Of a stretch of 64,000 nt of DNA, positions 49,315-61,574 are shown one piece after another. Source of the stretch: Mimosa pudica (lineage: Eukaryota > Streptophyta > Magnoliopsida > Fabales > Fabaceae); the NCBI GenBank assembly GCA_029929735.1, contig JAKELP010000041.1:3099001-3163000 (forward strand), given 5' to 3'. Every line of letters starts with the position of its first letter. The first letter of the stretch is position 1. The notes below the pieces were generated by a model. It had not been told where the DNA came from and did no database searches. It saw only the letters and a program-made list of their open reading frames with translations. The position numbers and the translations under genes were made by a program.

Positions 49315-51396
49315 CTAGCGGTATCTCCCGTGCTTTGCACGGGGAACAAATTTTTTAACCCTTTTTAACATTTTTTTTAATAAATTTGCACTAAAAAAAT
49401 ATATAACAAATTTTTTTAAATAAAATATCGGGTGAAAAAAATCATATAATAACTAATTTTTTTTTTATTTAAAAAAAAAGTTTAAAAAAAAATAATATAT
49501 TATATTCCACCAAATCACTGGTCATGAACAAAGCTATGAAGAGTGATTTGGTGGATCACTTTTATATAGGTCAAAAAAATCATCATAATGGTGACACTAA
49601 AGATATAAATCTTTAAGGCAAACTCAAAAAAAAATATGTGACCCAATTAACCTTTTTTTAATTTTTTTTAACAAATTTGCACTAAAAAAATATATGACCA
49701 ATTTTTTTAACTAAAATATCGGGTGAAAGTAATCATATAATAACTGATTTTTTTTTTGAAAAAAAAAGGTAAAAAAGAAAAAAAAAGGTAAAAAAAATAT
49801 CTCCCGTGCGTTGCACGGGGGTTTCCCGCGCTCCGCGCGGTTTTGCTTAAAAATTAGCATTAACCAAAAAAACTATCACTGATGTGATGTATAAGATTGT
49901 GTTCTGTGTGATAATTTTGCTGTCTCAAAAATCAGCATTAAAAATTAGGCATCTAAAATAAATGACAGAATTTTAACCCTATCAAAAAAAATTTACCTAG
50001 CTGTATAAAACATTGTAAAAAAATGTTAAAAAAGGGTTAAAAAATTTACCCTATCAAAAAAAATTTCAATGACAGAACACTGTCTATGTCTATAAATAAA
50101 TAAATACATCACAAAAAATAATAATAATATATTATAGACCCAAATAAATTAGCCAAGAAAGTAAAAAATACGTAGCCCAAATAAATTCGCACAAGAAAAC
50201 AATTACATACAATAGTAATAGAGAATGTCAATCACTGCACTAAAAATTTGCTCATGAACAAATTTTTTAACTTTTTTTAACAAATTTGCACTAAAAAAAT
50301 ATATGACAAATAATTCAATAATAAATATAAATAATAAACAATTAAAGAATTAAATATAAATAAATAATAAATAATAAATATAATAATAAATAATTAAATA
50401 TAAATAAAAAAATAAATAATACATATAATAATACCATAAATATATTAAATAATTAATAATTAAATTATTAAAAAAATTGCCAAATAATAAATAATAATAA
50501 TAAATAATAAATATAATAATAAATATAAATATTAAATAATTTACTCATAAACAAATTTTTTTTTAACTTTTTATTTTAACAAATTTACACTAAAAAAATA
50601 TATGACAAATTTTCTTTTAACTTTTTTTTACCTCAAATAAAAATTTATTAGGCCAAAAAGACACAATAAAAAGACACAATAAAACATTTGTAGATATAAT
50701 AGGCCAAAAAGATCATCATAATGGTGACACTAAAGATATAAATCTTTAAGGCAAATCCACACAAAAAAGATATGTGAGCCAAATAAATTTGCCCAAGAAA
50801 GTAAATAATACGTGGGCCAAATAAATAAATAATAAATATAATAAATAATATAAATAATAAATAATAAATATAATAAATAATAAATATAAATAATAAATAA
50901 TTAAATATAAATAAAAAATCAATAATAAATATAATAATATAATAAATATATTAAATAATTAATAATTAAATAATTAAAAAATTGCCAAATAATAAATATA
51001 AATAATAATAATAATAAATAATAAATATAATAATAAATATAAATATTAAATAATTTACTCATGAACAAATTTTTTTTTAACTTTGTATTTTAACAAATTT
51101 GCATTAAAAAAATATATGAAAAATTTTCTCTTAACTTTGTTTTACCTTCTTTTTTAACAAATTTGCACTAAAAAAATATATGACAATTTTTTTAGGTAAA
51201 ATATGTGGTGAAATAATCATATAATAACTTAATTTTTTTTTTAAATTTTTTTTTTAAATTTTTTTTTTAAAAAAAAGTTAAAAAAAATAATATTATTATA
51301 TTCCACCAAACACTGTTCATGCACTCACATATCACTGTTCATGAACAGTGCTATGAACAGTGTTTGGTGGTGGAAGACTTTTCTAATATATATTGA
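49315..51396 (-). mobile_element. Non-autonomous Helitron
   Basis: 2082 bp. On the - strand it begins TCAATATATATTAGAAAAGT and ends with a hairpin CCCGTGCAAAGCACGGG, 8 bases, then CTAG. It lies between A and T, and there are no target duplications, as expected for Helitrons. The interior is very AT-rich, with AATAAATAT runs and internal duplications (GGTGACACTAAAGATATAAA at about 49590 and 50725). No Rep/helicase is encoded. Related terminal sequences also lie inside at about 49500-49570 and 49800-49840. Confidence 0.75.
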
Positions 51397-52817
51397 TGAT
51401 GGATTTGAGGCTCTCAGCCCATCTAACGCAGTTTTTATAAGATGTCAGACCTGATAAAAAGTTTTTCAATAAAAAGTTTTTCAGTCCTGATTTGTGATAC
51501 CACTAGTAGTAGCCATCAAAACTCAATCCAATAGTAGAGATATTAAATAGAGAGGGATGGTAGTGGAGACACTCCTTGCTCAAGTTAAATGTTAACTAAA
51601 TTGGTTATTTGTAAAGAATAATATTGGTAATTTTCCTAAGATATATCCCTCATCATTCGTATTGAAATCGGCATGCTTATTGATGGGAACCCATTTTAAT
51701 ATGTATAATTCAGGACAATTATATAAAATCAATAGAAAAAGTGGATCGGGTATACTCATGGAAAAACCTAGATACAAATCAATCCATAAGAGCATGTGTA
51801 AAAAGTTTTTGGTGTAAAATTTTCGAAAAATATCCCGATGCTTTTATTTTAGTATTCTGAAAAAAAAAAGAAAGCTTGAGTGAAACATTATATATATCAT
51901 TGTGGAACTAATTCAATCTTGTTAATCTTTAATTTGAACCTCACTTGACTATCTAAAGGCTATCTTTATCTATGATTGATGACCTTTATTGTTCATTTAG
52001 ATTGTTTATCTGAGTTATCACTACTCAATTTATTTTCCTTAACACACCCTGGCCTTTTATTATGTATAAAAAGTTTTTGATACAATTCATGGATCAATTT
52101 CATTTCATCCATTTTTAAATCTAGAATTGCCACCAAGTCTGTCAAAAAAAATTCTAGAATTGCCAAATTTGACAAGCTTATTTAATTAAACATGGGTACC
52201 ATTCTATTGAGTTGTTGATTTAGATGGGTTAAATATCATTTTGGCCTATAAACTATTTCAAATGATTCAATTTGACCTACAAACAATAAAATAGCTCATT
52301 CTAACCTACAAACAAAATAAGCCATTTTATTTTGATCATTTTATTAGTCAAATTGACTCTTATTTTGTTTGTAGATCAGACTGACTCTTTTATTTTGTAG
52401 GTCAGAATAAGTGATTTTATGGTTTGTCGGTTTTTATTGTTTGTAGGTCAAATTGAGTCACTGAAAATAGTTTATAGGCTAAAATGATATTAATGACTTA
52501 TTTTGTAATTAATATTGCCAAAAAAACCCTTTCTTATTTGCAACTTCACATAATAAAGCTATTGATATGGACTCACATAAGCATTCCACACCAACATTAA
52601 AGAACCAACTAACGTTTGTTCATTTGGATTGTTAAATTGGGGCAACATTGAACCAATTGTTTACTTCTATGACAATATTGCACCTCAAAATACTTAAGAT
52701 GAATTCATAATTCCTCAAAAATTTCTGGGGCGAATTTGCACCCTTACCCAACAAATATATAGTTATGATATAGAAATTATTATTTTACACTTAGAACATT
52801 AAATATTTTTGTTACAT
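51397..52817. other. Intergenic DNA left of the solo LTR
   Basis: No gene seen. It contains one inverted-repeat element (52232-52491). The part from about 52545 is repeated at 63640 onward. Confidence 0.55.
52232..52491. mobile_element. Inverted-repeat MITE, unclassified
   Basis: 260 bp. AATATCATTTTGGCCTATAA at the left pairs with the complement of TTATAGGCTAAAATGATATT at the right, and TTTGACCTACAAACAATAAA pairs with TTTATTGTTTGTAGGTCAAA-like sequence further in. No clear target duplication. Confidence 0.7.
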
Positions 52818-54402
52818 TGACAAATCCTTGGATTTGCATGGTTTTATATGCTTAATTTGAGACAATTAACATGATTGAGATGCAATGTTTATCCAATTGT
52901 ACTTGATTAATATATAAAGCTCTTATGTGTGATGACTCTCATTTTTAATTATATTCGGCAAATATATGGTTATATTTGGGAAGTCATTAATAGAGAATTA
53001 AATAGGTTTGACATTGAAAATAATATCTTGACTTTGATTGAATAGGATAAGAAAATTATGAATTAACATAGGAAGAAAAAAATGTCAAAGAAGTTTTTCA
53101 TGTGCCCACACTTTTAATTATGGAAGAAAGGACTTTATCATTATCAATTAAAGACAACATGGGCTTATTTTGTGCAGTTTGAGCTTGGAAGGGGAATGAT
53201 TAATCATGCATGATGGGGTGACTTGAAAATAAGGAGTGAAGTGGGAGTTGTCACGTGAAAGGGAAAGGAGGAGGAGGAAGGCACGAAGGAGAGAAACGAA
53301 TCAGATCTGGAGGAAGGGGGGCGCTGAACAGATCTTTGGAGGGGGAGGGCGCGTTTGGTGAGGAGTGAAGCATTGAAGGGAGATGCTAAAAATGGAAGAT
53401 ATAACAAAACTCACTCTCACACTCTCTCAAATCTCCCTGCTTTCACCTCCATTCTCTCTATTTATCCTCCATCTATCCACCATGAGTGCTCATAAATTGG
53501 AGCTTGGGGTTTCTAAGCTCTTCTTTATGAGTGACTAAAATGCCCTCCTTGCTCTTGGGAATGATTTGAAGATAGTTTGAGCTTTGGTTCTTCAAGGGGA
53601 AGTTCCAATTCCTTTCCTTTCTCTTTATATTTTTGATTGCCTAGGTTTAGGTTAGCATTTATGTTTTGAGATTGGACTGGATTTGGTTGTTATTATGGGT
53701 ATTTGTGATTTTGACTTGTAATGAGGGATTTGGACTCAACAATATGTATAGTCATACATATGTTCTTTATAATTCATTAGATATTTCTATTTACTCATGG
53801 TATTGGTAGATAGTTTGTTGAATTCAATTGTAATTGAACCTAATGCATTGCAATCAATAATCACACTCTAGGGTAATTAATAATGCTTAATTGAATGGGT
53901 TCATGAGATTAGGTATTAGACTTGCCGGTTGGTGAGATTTGGTACTTTAGGAAACCTAGAGAAAACTCAAAGGCGTTAAAGGGCTTAACAATTTCTAGTT
54001 AATTGGGGTTACACTAATTAGGTAATTGGACTCATGGGTTCATGAGGCTTGGTAAATTGGGAAATTAATGCATTAAACTCCCCAAAAATATTTAGAAAAC
54101 TATGATAGCCATTGAAAGTCATTACCAAGAGCAACTCACTTTCATTCCACCTTTAACTAAAAATATCAAAAATATTTATTTGTTTTGCATCCTTCATTCT
54201 CATATTTAAAAAATCAACAAAAATATATTTCATTTTACCCAAATCCATCTTGCTTTGCATTAAATTTATTAGGGTAGTTTAATTAAACAAGGCTCCCTTG
54301 AGAACGATAATCGGGGTAACTTTCGCTTACCTTGAGGTCTAAAATTTCTTGAAGGACTAGACCCAAGGCACACTACACCGACCTGCAAATCGGTGTCCTT
54401 CA
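52818..54402. mobile_element. Solo LTR
   Basis: 1585 bp starting TGACAAATCC and ending TGTCCTTCA, flanked by exact 5-bp duplications TACAT (52813-52817 and 54403-54407). The related segment at the end of the window (about 63930-63970) joins the two flanks without it. The right part contains GAGAACGATAATCGGGGTAA, like gypsy LTRs. It is unrelated to the LTRs of the 39-kb element by eye. Orientation is not certain. Coding-looking frames at 53204-53407 are on purine-rich sequence and not genes. Confidence 0.85.
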
Positions 54403-54623
54403 TACATGCATTGATATTTTTTTGTCTTGTGTCATAAGGCTAGTTTTCGATTCTCACCTCCAATCTAGTTCCTACTTACTTATGCAAATTTTGTTGATAA
54501 GTCGAGATAAAATAACACACAGACAATTAACAACATTCAACAATCATGCCTTTATGGGAACAAGGATGCGAACACCATGTAAGAGGCACATTATAACAAA
54601 ATATCATCTGCAAATAAATTTAT

Positions 54624-55180
54624 GGGCAAAGGTGCAAAAATATGACTAAACTTTACCCTAAATTGCATTTCTACAACTAAAGTTTCGCAAGGAGCAAAAA
54701 TACCACTAAACTTGGGATCGAGGTGCAAAACTATGATTTCCGTCAACTATGACGGTGTTGACCGTTAGTTTTCGACTTGTAGGATGCTGAGTGTGCAATA
54801 ATGACCATGTGACATGCTGAATAGACTCTTTATTGGTGTTATGTGGAATAAGGGGTAAATGTATTTAAAATAATGCAAAAATATGATTATTTTATTCTAA
54901 CAACAGACCCATATTTGCACTAAAAGTACATTTACTTTAAATACATTTACCCCTTATTCCATATAACACCAATAAAAAGTCTATTCAGCATGCCACATGG
55001 TCATTATTGTACACTTAACATCCTACAAGTCGAAGACTAATGGTCAATACCGTCATAATTGACAGAAATCATAGTTTTACACATCGATCCCAAGTTTGGT
55101 GGTATTTTTGCTCCTTGCAAACTTTAGTCATAGAAATGCAACTTAGGGTAAAATTTAGTCATATTTTTGCACCTTTACCC
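54624..55180. mobile_element. MULE-like MITE with long inverted arms, 3' of subtilase copy 4
   Basis: 557 bp, exact 9-bp duplications TAAATTTAT (54615-54623 and 55181-55189). Ends GGGCAAAGGTGCAAAAATAT and ATATTTTTGCACCTTTACCC are inverted, and the pairing extends through most of the element (for example CCTTATTCCATATAACACCA against TGGTGTTATGTGGAATAAGG). Confidence 0.92.
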
Positions 55181-55270
55181 TAAATTTATTTATGCTTTAA
55201 GCCAATACCAAGTCATTATTTTAATATTCAAAATTTTCAAACTAAAAGGTATATTAACCCCTAGTTAACC

Positions 55271-57727
55271 TCAAACTAAGCGAGCATTCACAACAATAGG
55301 ACTTTGAACACTATGAGAGCCATCTGACCATACAAGAGATGAGAATAATGCTTTTCCTGCTGCTAATTTCTCTCCAACAATTCTCACAACAAAAGATTGT
55401 TTCTCCCTTAAAGACTTGAAGGACAACATCTTAGGTTCCACTGTGATGTTGAGTCCAGGAGTTGATTGTACAGTTACCTTGTACTCTGAACTAACAAATC
55501 CAACATTTGTGACTGTTCGGTTAATCTCAACACTGAATAGTTCCATAGATGGTACTTCTACTAATATTGAAGGCATGTTCGAATTTTTTATCAATGATCT
55601 AGAAGAAGATTCGGGGCATGTGACATTTTGATCGCCTGAGATTCTTTGAATAATTGAATCATCATAACCAAGATTGCAGAGAACTTCAAGGTAATCTTGT
55701 TTTGAAAGATCATAGACAAGTCCAGGATGAATAGCTTGGACAGGATTAATATGTCCTGATCCATAAGAAAAGGGATCTATAGGGCCATTCATAGGTTTAG
55801 CAGTGGTCATAATGGCAGATTTGATGGCTGCTGGAGACCAATCTGGATGAAAACTTTTCACATATGCAGCTACTCCAGATACATGAGGACATGAAAGAGA
55901 GGTTCCTGAAAGAAAGTTGTACTTAACCCTTCTTGGGTCTATTTTAACACCTGAAGAAGCAATTAGAACTATATTTTATAAATACACTCAAACTCAAATA
56001 TAATTAATTAGGTTTGATGAGGCAATGATACAAGGGATGCTAGAGAGTGGTTCATTAGATGTCTTAAACACAAAAGACATTCAGGAAAAGCTTGACACGA
56101 GAGAGAAATCAATAGAAATTCTTAACAAAATTTTTATGCAAGTCATACACTACTACAAAACTGATAAATAATAATGCAACTCATAATATTCAATTGTCTA
56201 TTGGCCTTTTTTATTTGGCTAATCGACTCTTGTAAAAAGATACAGAGGCATGGTAGTGACAAGAGTATATAGTATTTTTAAAAGTAAATCACATAGTATA
56301 TACTCCCTCCGGTCCTAAAAATAAGACCTAATTGACTATTTTAGAAAATCCTCTAAAAAATCAAAATAAGTTAATTATAAATTGATTTACCTAATTTTTC
56401 CCTTAGACTAGTTTATTTTACCTATAAACTAATGTATTATTAAATGCACCTATAATGGCGTTCCATTATTCGAAACAGAATTTCCAAAAAACTGGCTAAA
56501 TGACTGTCTCTCTATTTTATTTAGTTCTTCAGTTAAACCAATGATTCGTTATTGGAGCAGATAGCAACAACCATCTCATCCGGCATACATTGCCCGAGAA
56601 TTGGGTGTTCCTATCGTAATGCATGACTACTTAATAGGGGTTGTTATTGAATCGACCATAGACCTATTCCCCTTTTATGTGTCATGATTAAATAGCCTAT
56701 TTCGCAACTTTAACCTCTCCAAAAAAAAGTCAATTAGGTCTTATATTTAGGACCAGAGATTGTATTAATTTATATATAAACGAACCGCAGCTATTAGCCA
56801 ATAAGAAAATGAAAACCAAGAGAGAAATTAATACATATATAGATATAGATATATTAATATTGCGCACTGACTGTTACCTGATGGTGGAGTCAATGGAGAA
56901 TATGCTGCGATGATGTCTACTCCTGGGGCACTTATGTCCGGTTTCAAGATCTCTGGTATTGCTTTGCTTGGTCCACGTGAGGAGAACTTAGCTACTCTTG
57001 GTGCATCTTTATCAGCAATACTTTCACTCTTCATTATCATAGCTTTTGGATTTGATGAAGAATTTACGTATTTTGCAACAACATCAAATTCATCTGGAGA
57101 TAGCCTGGCATATGGAAAGAAACAAACTCCAAATGGTATATTAGTTGAATCTCTATAATTTACAATAGCACCAATTGCTCCAGCTTCTGTAACACCATCA
57201 TCTATATTATTATCACATAAAACAATCCTCCCTTTGATGTCAGTTTTTCCCCAACAACGACAATTGTTAGAGGATGTTCCATTTTGATGTTCATCACACT
57301 TGGCTATTGAAAACTCGGTGCCCTTTGGATGTTCAACTGAATTGATTGAATTTTGCATGAAGGTTTTTCCATTGCCAAGAACAAGCTTGTCAATGATATG
57401 ACGATCTGTGGTGCTTGCTGCAACTGAGAGAACCCATGGTGCAACAGCGGAAACTGAATAAGGTTCAGGTCCATCATTTCCTACGCCTTGAACTGAGAGT
57501 ATCCCTTTGGCCATAGCATGAAAGGTACCAGTTGTGATGGCAGGATCTTCCCACAAATTATTAGGAGGATTTGGCCCAAGTGAAAGTGAAAGTGAAATTA
57601 TGTCAACTCCATCTGCAATGGCGTCATCGAAACCAGCCATGATACCAACACTATAACACTCTGTTTGAAAAAAATATACGTGTGTCATATGACCATCTAC
57701 ATACATACATCTACATACATACATCTA

Positions 57728-57810
<83 letters not shown>

Positions 57811-58235
57811 ATATATGATGTATATAACTAATTTATAAAAAAATTTATTGAAGTGCGGACTCCAAAAGCTGTATTGAAAATCAAAAGATGAAAGATATAC
57901 GTAGGGGGTGTTCATGGGACGAACAGGATCGGGATACCCCTGTCACTTGTCCCGTCCCGAAAAAGGTTCGGGACGAGGTTTCTGTCCTGTGACCCGTCCC
58001 GTCCCGATCAGGACCTGGACGGGACGGGAAATTCCCTAAAAACAATTGAAATGTTTTTATTAAAAATATTTACTTGTAAAAAAATATGACACTTTGTTTT
58101 TTTAACAAACAAATGAATTAGTTCAATATTACTTTTATAATACATCTTTTACAACATAATAAGGTCAAATTATCTTATTATCGTGTTTTTCATAAAAAAA
58201 TGTCATGTATATTTATACATACACATACATTTTTT

Positions 58236-58282
<47 letters not shown>

Positions 58283-61200
58283 ACATTTATATATTTGGGA
58301 CGGGACGGGATTGAGACGACCTCGTCCCATGTCCAGTCCCGTTCCGATTTGCCCCATCCCGAAACTTTTTGGGACAGAAATTTCCCGTCCCAAAATGCCT
58401 TGGGACGGGACGGGACGAGCGGTACAGGACGGGACGAGAAATTTTGAACAACCCTAAATATATGGAACTTCACTATGTAAATAATGAGGTTATATATAAG
58501 ATTTGAACTCATTACGTTCAGGTCACATGACCTAATTGTTCACAAGTTTTAAAATGTTTGATAATAAAAATAAATAAGAGAGAATGACACACATATATGA
58601 AATTAAAGCAACCTTTGCTCAATTATAATTATAAATATAGAAATATTAGCTAATTTAATTTTGTTAGGAGACATATGTTACTTTTTTTAGAACCTCAATA
58701 AAAATATAAATATGTGCCTTTCTTGGAACAACTTAAAAAAGCTATAAATTTGGAAGATATAGTGCATTGGGTTTTCATAAAAGCCATTAAATTTGGGATT
58801 ATATAAGACTCCTTTATTATTATATTTTTGGCCAAAGAAACTTCTTTATTATTTGGGACATACAAAGTGTATGTATTTATATTTATCAAAGGCAGAGTTA
58901 TTCATACATATACCTTGGTTACAGACTTTGTATACAGAAATTCTGGCAGATGGGACCCCTCCTCTTGCCGTGCCTTGTGCTATACCATAAAAGCTCACAT
59001 CGTTAACGTCATTTCCTGCTGCTATTGAAGCTGCATGAGACCCATGGCCTACACCATCTCTTGCAGAATCTTCTACGTAGAATCGAGCTCCAATGATTTT
59101 GTTGTTGCATGTGAAGTTTTTCCCACCGACACATGTTCCTAATATGAAATAGAAATACATCTTTTAGGCGAAACTATAAATTGAATGAAAGAAGACTGTA
59201 GGAGAAAAAAAATGAGTAGAATGGTTTCCAAATATGTACAAGTGAAAGGGTGAAAATGGAAAGTAGTGGAAATAGTGGGAAAGTAAAAATTGTAGGGCAT
59301 AGGAAAAGTGTGGAATGGAGAGATAAAACTTGTATAGATCCAAAGATATATTCAAATTATCAAAAAACCATTCCGTTTCACTTGCCTTTCTTTGCAACCT
59401 CATGTAATTGAATCATGCTTGTGAGTTTAAGCTAAATATGGCAAGGTAAGAATCATGCTCACATAATTTAAAAATCAAAATTAATTCAGTAAAGATATAT
59501 CTCTATTAGATTTTTGTTTTCGAAAAACAAATTATGAAAAATATGTTAAGTTATCAAGTAAAAAAGTGAGTTTATTCAAATTAAGTATAAATTTAAGGAA
59601 ATAGATATTTTTTAAAGTATTCATAATTTTAATCTTATTATTTCTCAAAATCGTATGCATCTAAGGTAATTTATTTTAAAATTAAAATTGTTCGGAGAAA
59701 CAATATGTATTTACCTTATGTTCGTTCACATTGAAAAATGGACTTTAAGGTCTGCTTGGGTGGAGGGACAATGGGAGAGAGAAGAAAATGTGAGAGGAGA
59801 GAAAATGGAGAATAAAGAAAGCTTGAGAGAAAATAAGATTCCTCATTGTGCTTGAATAGATGGGAGAAAATAGGCAGGAAGGAAAAAATGGGTAAGTGTG
59901 GTGAGACATGGTCATTGGGCAACAATGAGTAACATTTCTCTCACTCATAATCTCTACATTTTTGAGGGAAAACTAGAGAGGAAATTGGTAGGATTGAACA
60001 AAAACCCAGAGGCCCAGTTGCTCGTCACAGACACGTCCAGATCCGATGAAATTTGGTCATAAAGCGATTTGACCCAAGACTATGACAATCAAGACAGGAT
60101 CAATCCCAACCATCGGACAGGACATGACCATAGGACCACTAGGCTGGCCCAAACCGAAAATATAATTATTTTTTATAAACAAATAATTCATTTTCCAATT
60201 TAAAAATACATTATTAAATATTTAATATACCACCATACAAAAAAATTTCATTAATTTTTTCTTGATTTCTTTTATTTTTCAATTTATTACATTATTTATT
60301 AATTACATTTCTTGGATTTGAATATTATAGGACAAACAGAACATATCATGCGGCCCGAATGATATATTCTATCTGATCTTGGTCTCAGATTACATAGAAC
60401 TAGGCCTTGTATCAGGCAAAAAATGTTGGCCCAAATTTTTTTTTGGACAGGAGTTAAGATATATAGGCTTAGAAAATGAGACATGTGGTTCATCCCGTAT
60501 TCCTCTCCACTTTTCGTTCCTCTCTCGTTTTCTCCCCATTCAAGCTTAGGAAAAACAATCTCTCTCGCCCATTTTTCCTCTCCCATGTTCTTTCTCCTCT
60601 CATGTTCTCCCATCATCCAAACTAATTTGAAGCGCATTTCTGTTATAATAATGGGTACCTCATCCTACTAGATTCTTTAAAGCACGCACTACAAACGATT
60701 TGAATTGTTTAGTCATGGATTTGTCATAGAATATGTCTTAAAACAGGTCGTTGTTAAAAGATAGAATCAACATTGTTGCTTACCAAGTTAATTCTATCAC
60801 TAATTCACTAGTTTTTTATAACGAAGATGTCATATGATGAATGTTTGAAATCATTTTGGATGACGAGAAATACCTTTCCATTTCTTAGGAGGAGGACCAA
60901 ATCCTTTATCTGTGAAACTCTCCGATTCAGGCCAGATTCCAGTGTCAAGCATTCCAATTATGACATTACTTTCTCTAGATACGTTTCGTTTGACAGACTG
61001 ACCCAAACCAATAAAGTCCCACGATCTCGTTGTGTGAAGGTGATATCTTTTGTTAGGAAAAACATATATTACTTCTTCCATCTCAGCAATCTTTTCTCTT
61101 TGCTTTTCACTGAGTTTTGCAGCGAACCCATTGAAACTTCTCTTGTAGCTATGAATCAATGATGATTTTGCTGCATCAGTGTCTCCATTAACTTTTTGAA

Positions 61201-61360
61201 GAATTTTCAGATGATGAAAGGTTGGAGAGTACGATGATTCCTCAGGAAGTGATCCCATGTAGACTATGTAAGTTTCCTTGGATTCAGCTTCATGTGAGGT
61301 ATCACATAGTAAGGGAATTACATAACATAAGAAAAGAAGAATTGAAGAATTCTTGGCCAT
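55271..61360 (-). CDS. Cucumisin-like subtilisin protease, copy 4
   Basis: Four exons (60874-61360, 58914-59138, 56878-57660, 55271-55950) join in frame to 724 residues. Short signal peptide (ILLFLCYVIPLLCDT), prodomain TYIVYMGSLP to SYKRSFNGFAAKL, Asp in VIIGMLDTGIWPES, His in GHGSHAAS (usual GHGTHTAS), Asn in GVGNDGPE, FSSRGP, Ser in LSGTSLSCPHVSG, then the Fn3-like end (RTVTNVGFVSSEYK). Secreted protease by family; target unknown. The intron pattern differs from copies 1-3: this gene has introns after KKWKG, after VCNQ and before the catalytic Ser, but none at GIAxG/TARGG. An ATG at 61372 is in frame but sits only about 35 bases from the TATA motif, so 61360 was chosen. All three introns carry inserted DNA. 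Confidence 0.92.
56303..56762. mobile_element. Stowaway-like MITE, copy H, interrupted by foreign DNA
   Basis: It begins CTCCCTCCGGTCCTAAAAAT with TA in front and ends in a decayed TTAGGACCAGAGATTG. The left half fits the family up to ACTAATG (56434) and the right half resumes at GTCATGATTA (56681). The expected two dozen bases of middle are missing and are replaced by 246 bases of unrelated DNA. It lies in intron 3 of copy 4. Confidence 0.85.
56435..56680 (+). other. Organelle-like DNA insert with an rbcL segment
   Basis: Bases 56592-56633 read ARELGVPIVMHDYL, an exact stretch of the Rubisco large subunit (about residues 205-218). The match stops abruptly where rbcL would continue with TGGFTAN. 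The sequence to the left reads as a frame containing FETEFPKNWLNDCLSILFSS and the sequence to the right is also unlike the MITE; I cannot place either with certainty. This looks like plastid DNA, or mitochondrial DNA carrying a plastid piece, used as filler in break repair. Confidence 0.7.
57730..57808. repeat. (TA)n microsatellite
   Basis: About 39 TA units in intron 2 of subtilase copy 4. Confidence 0.95.
57902..58456. mobile_element. hAT-like MITE rich in GGGACGGGAC repeats
   Basis: 555 bp in intron 2 of copy 4. It starts TAGGGGGTGTTCATGG and ends TTTTGAACAACCCTA, roughly inverted. Flanks GATATACG and AATATATG match at 6 of 8 bases, suggesting an aged 8-bp duplication. Both ends are filled with CGTCCC/GGGACG words, while the middle is AT-rich with a (TA)n tract (58239-58279). 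Confidence 0.65.
58239..58279. repeat. (TA)n microsatellite inside the hAT-like element
   Basis: About 20 TA units in the AT-rich centre of the element. Confidence 0.9.
59735..60650. mobile_element. Possible DNA transposon in intron 1 of subtilase copy 4
   Basis: The left end (CTGCTTGGGTGGAGGGACAA, then purine-rich GGGAGAGAGAAG) pairs imperfectly with the complement of the right end (pyrimidine-rich TTTCTCCTCTCATGTTCTCC, then CATCATCCAAACTAATTTG). The arms are about 80 bases. Borders are approximate and no target duplication was resolved. No coding frame. Confidence 0.5.
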
Positions 61361-61405
61361 TGTTTTGATCACTATACACCAATGTGAATTGTAATGGGCA
61401 CAACA

Positions 61406-61412
61406 TATATAT
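61406..61412 (-). promoter_or_regulatory. Candidate TATA box of subtilase copy 4
   Basis: TATATAT about 46 bases upstream of the ATG at 61360, read on the - strand. Confidence 0.5.
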
Positions 61413-61574
61413 TCCTTTGTTCATTAGAGAAGGTATTATTTGATTCTATATATAAGCTACTTCATTATAAGTTATAAGTTCACTCTTCATTAGTTGTTGG
61501 TGTTTAAGGTTTTCCTTAGTTTGTGTGAAAAATATATGAAATACCCTATAAATAGGACTAGATGAGTACATATA

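Noticed and set aside
50820..51060. Regular AATAAATAT repeats that could suggest an array
   Set aside because: Simple low-complexity DNA inside the Helitron, with no fixed unit and no spacers; not a CRISPR or satellite array.
58205..58512. Open frames on both strands through TA and GGGAC repeats
   Set aside because: Repeats keep frames open by chance; the sequence is part of the hAT-like element.
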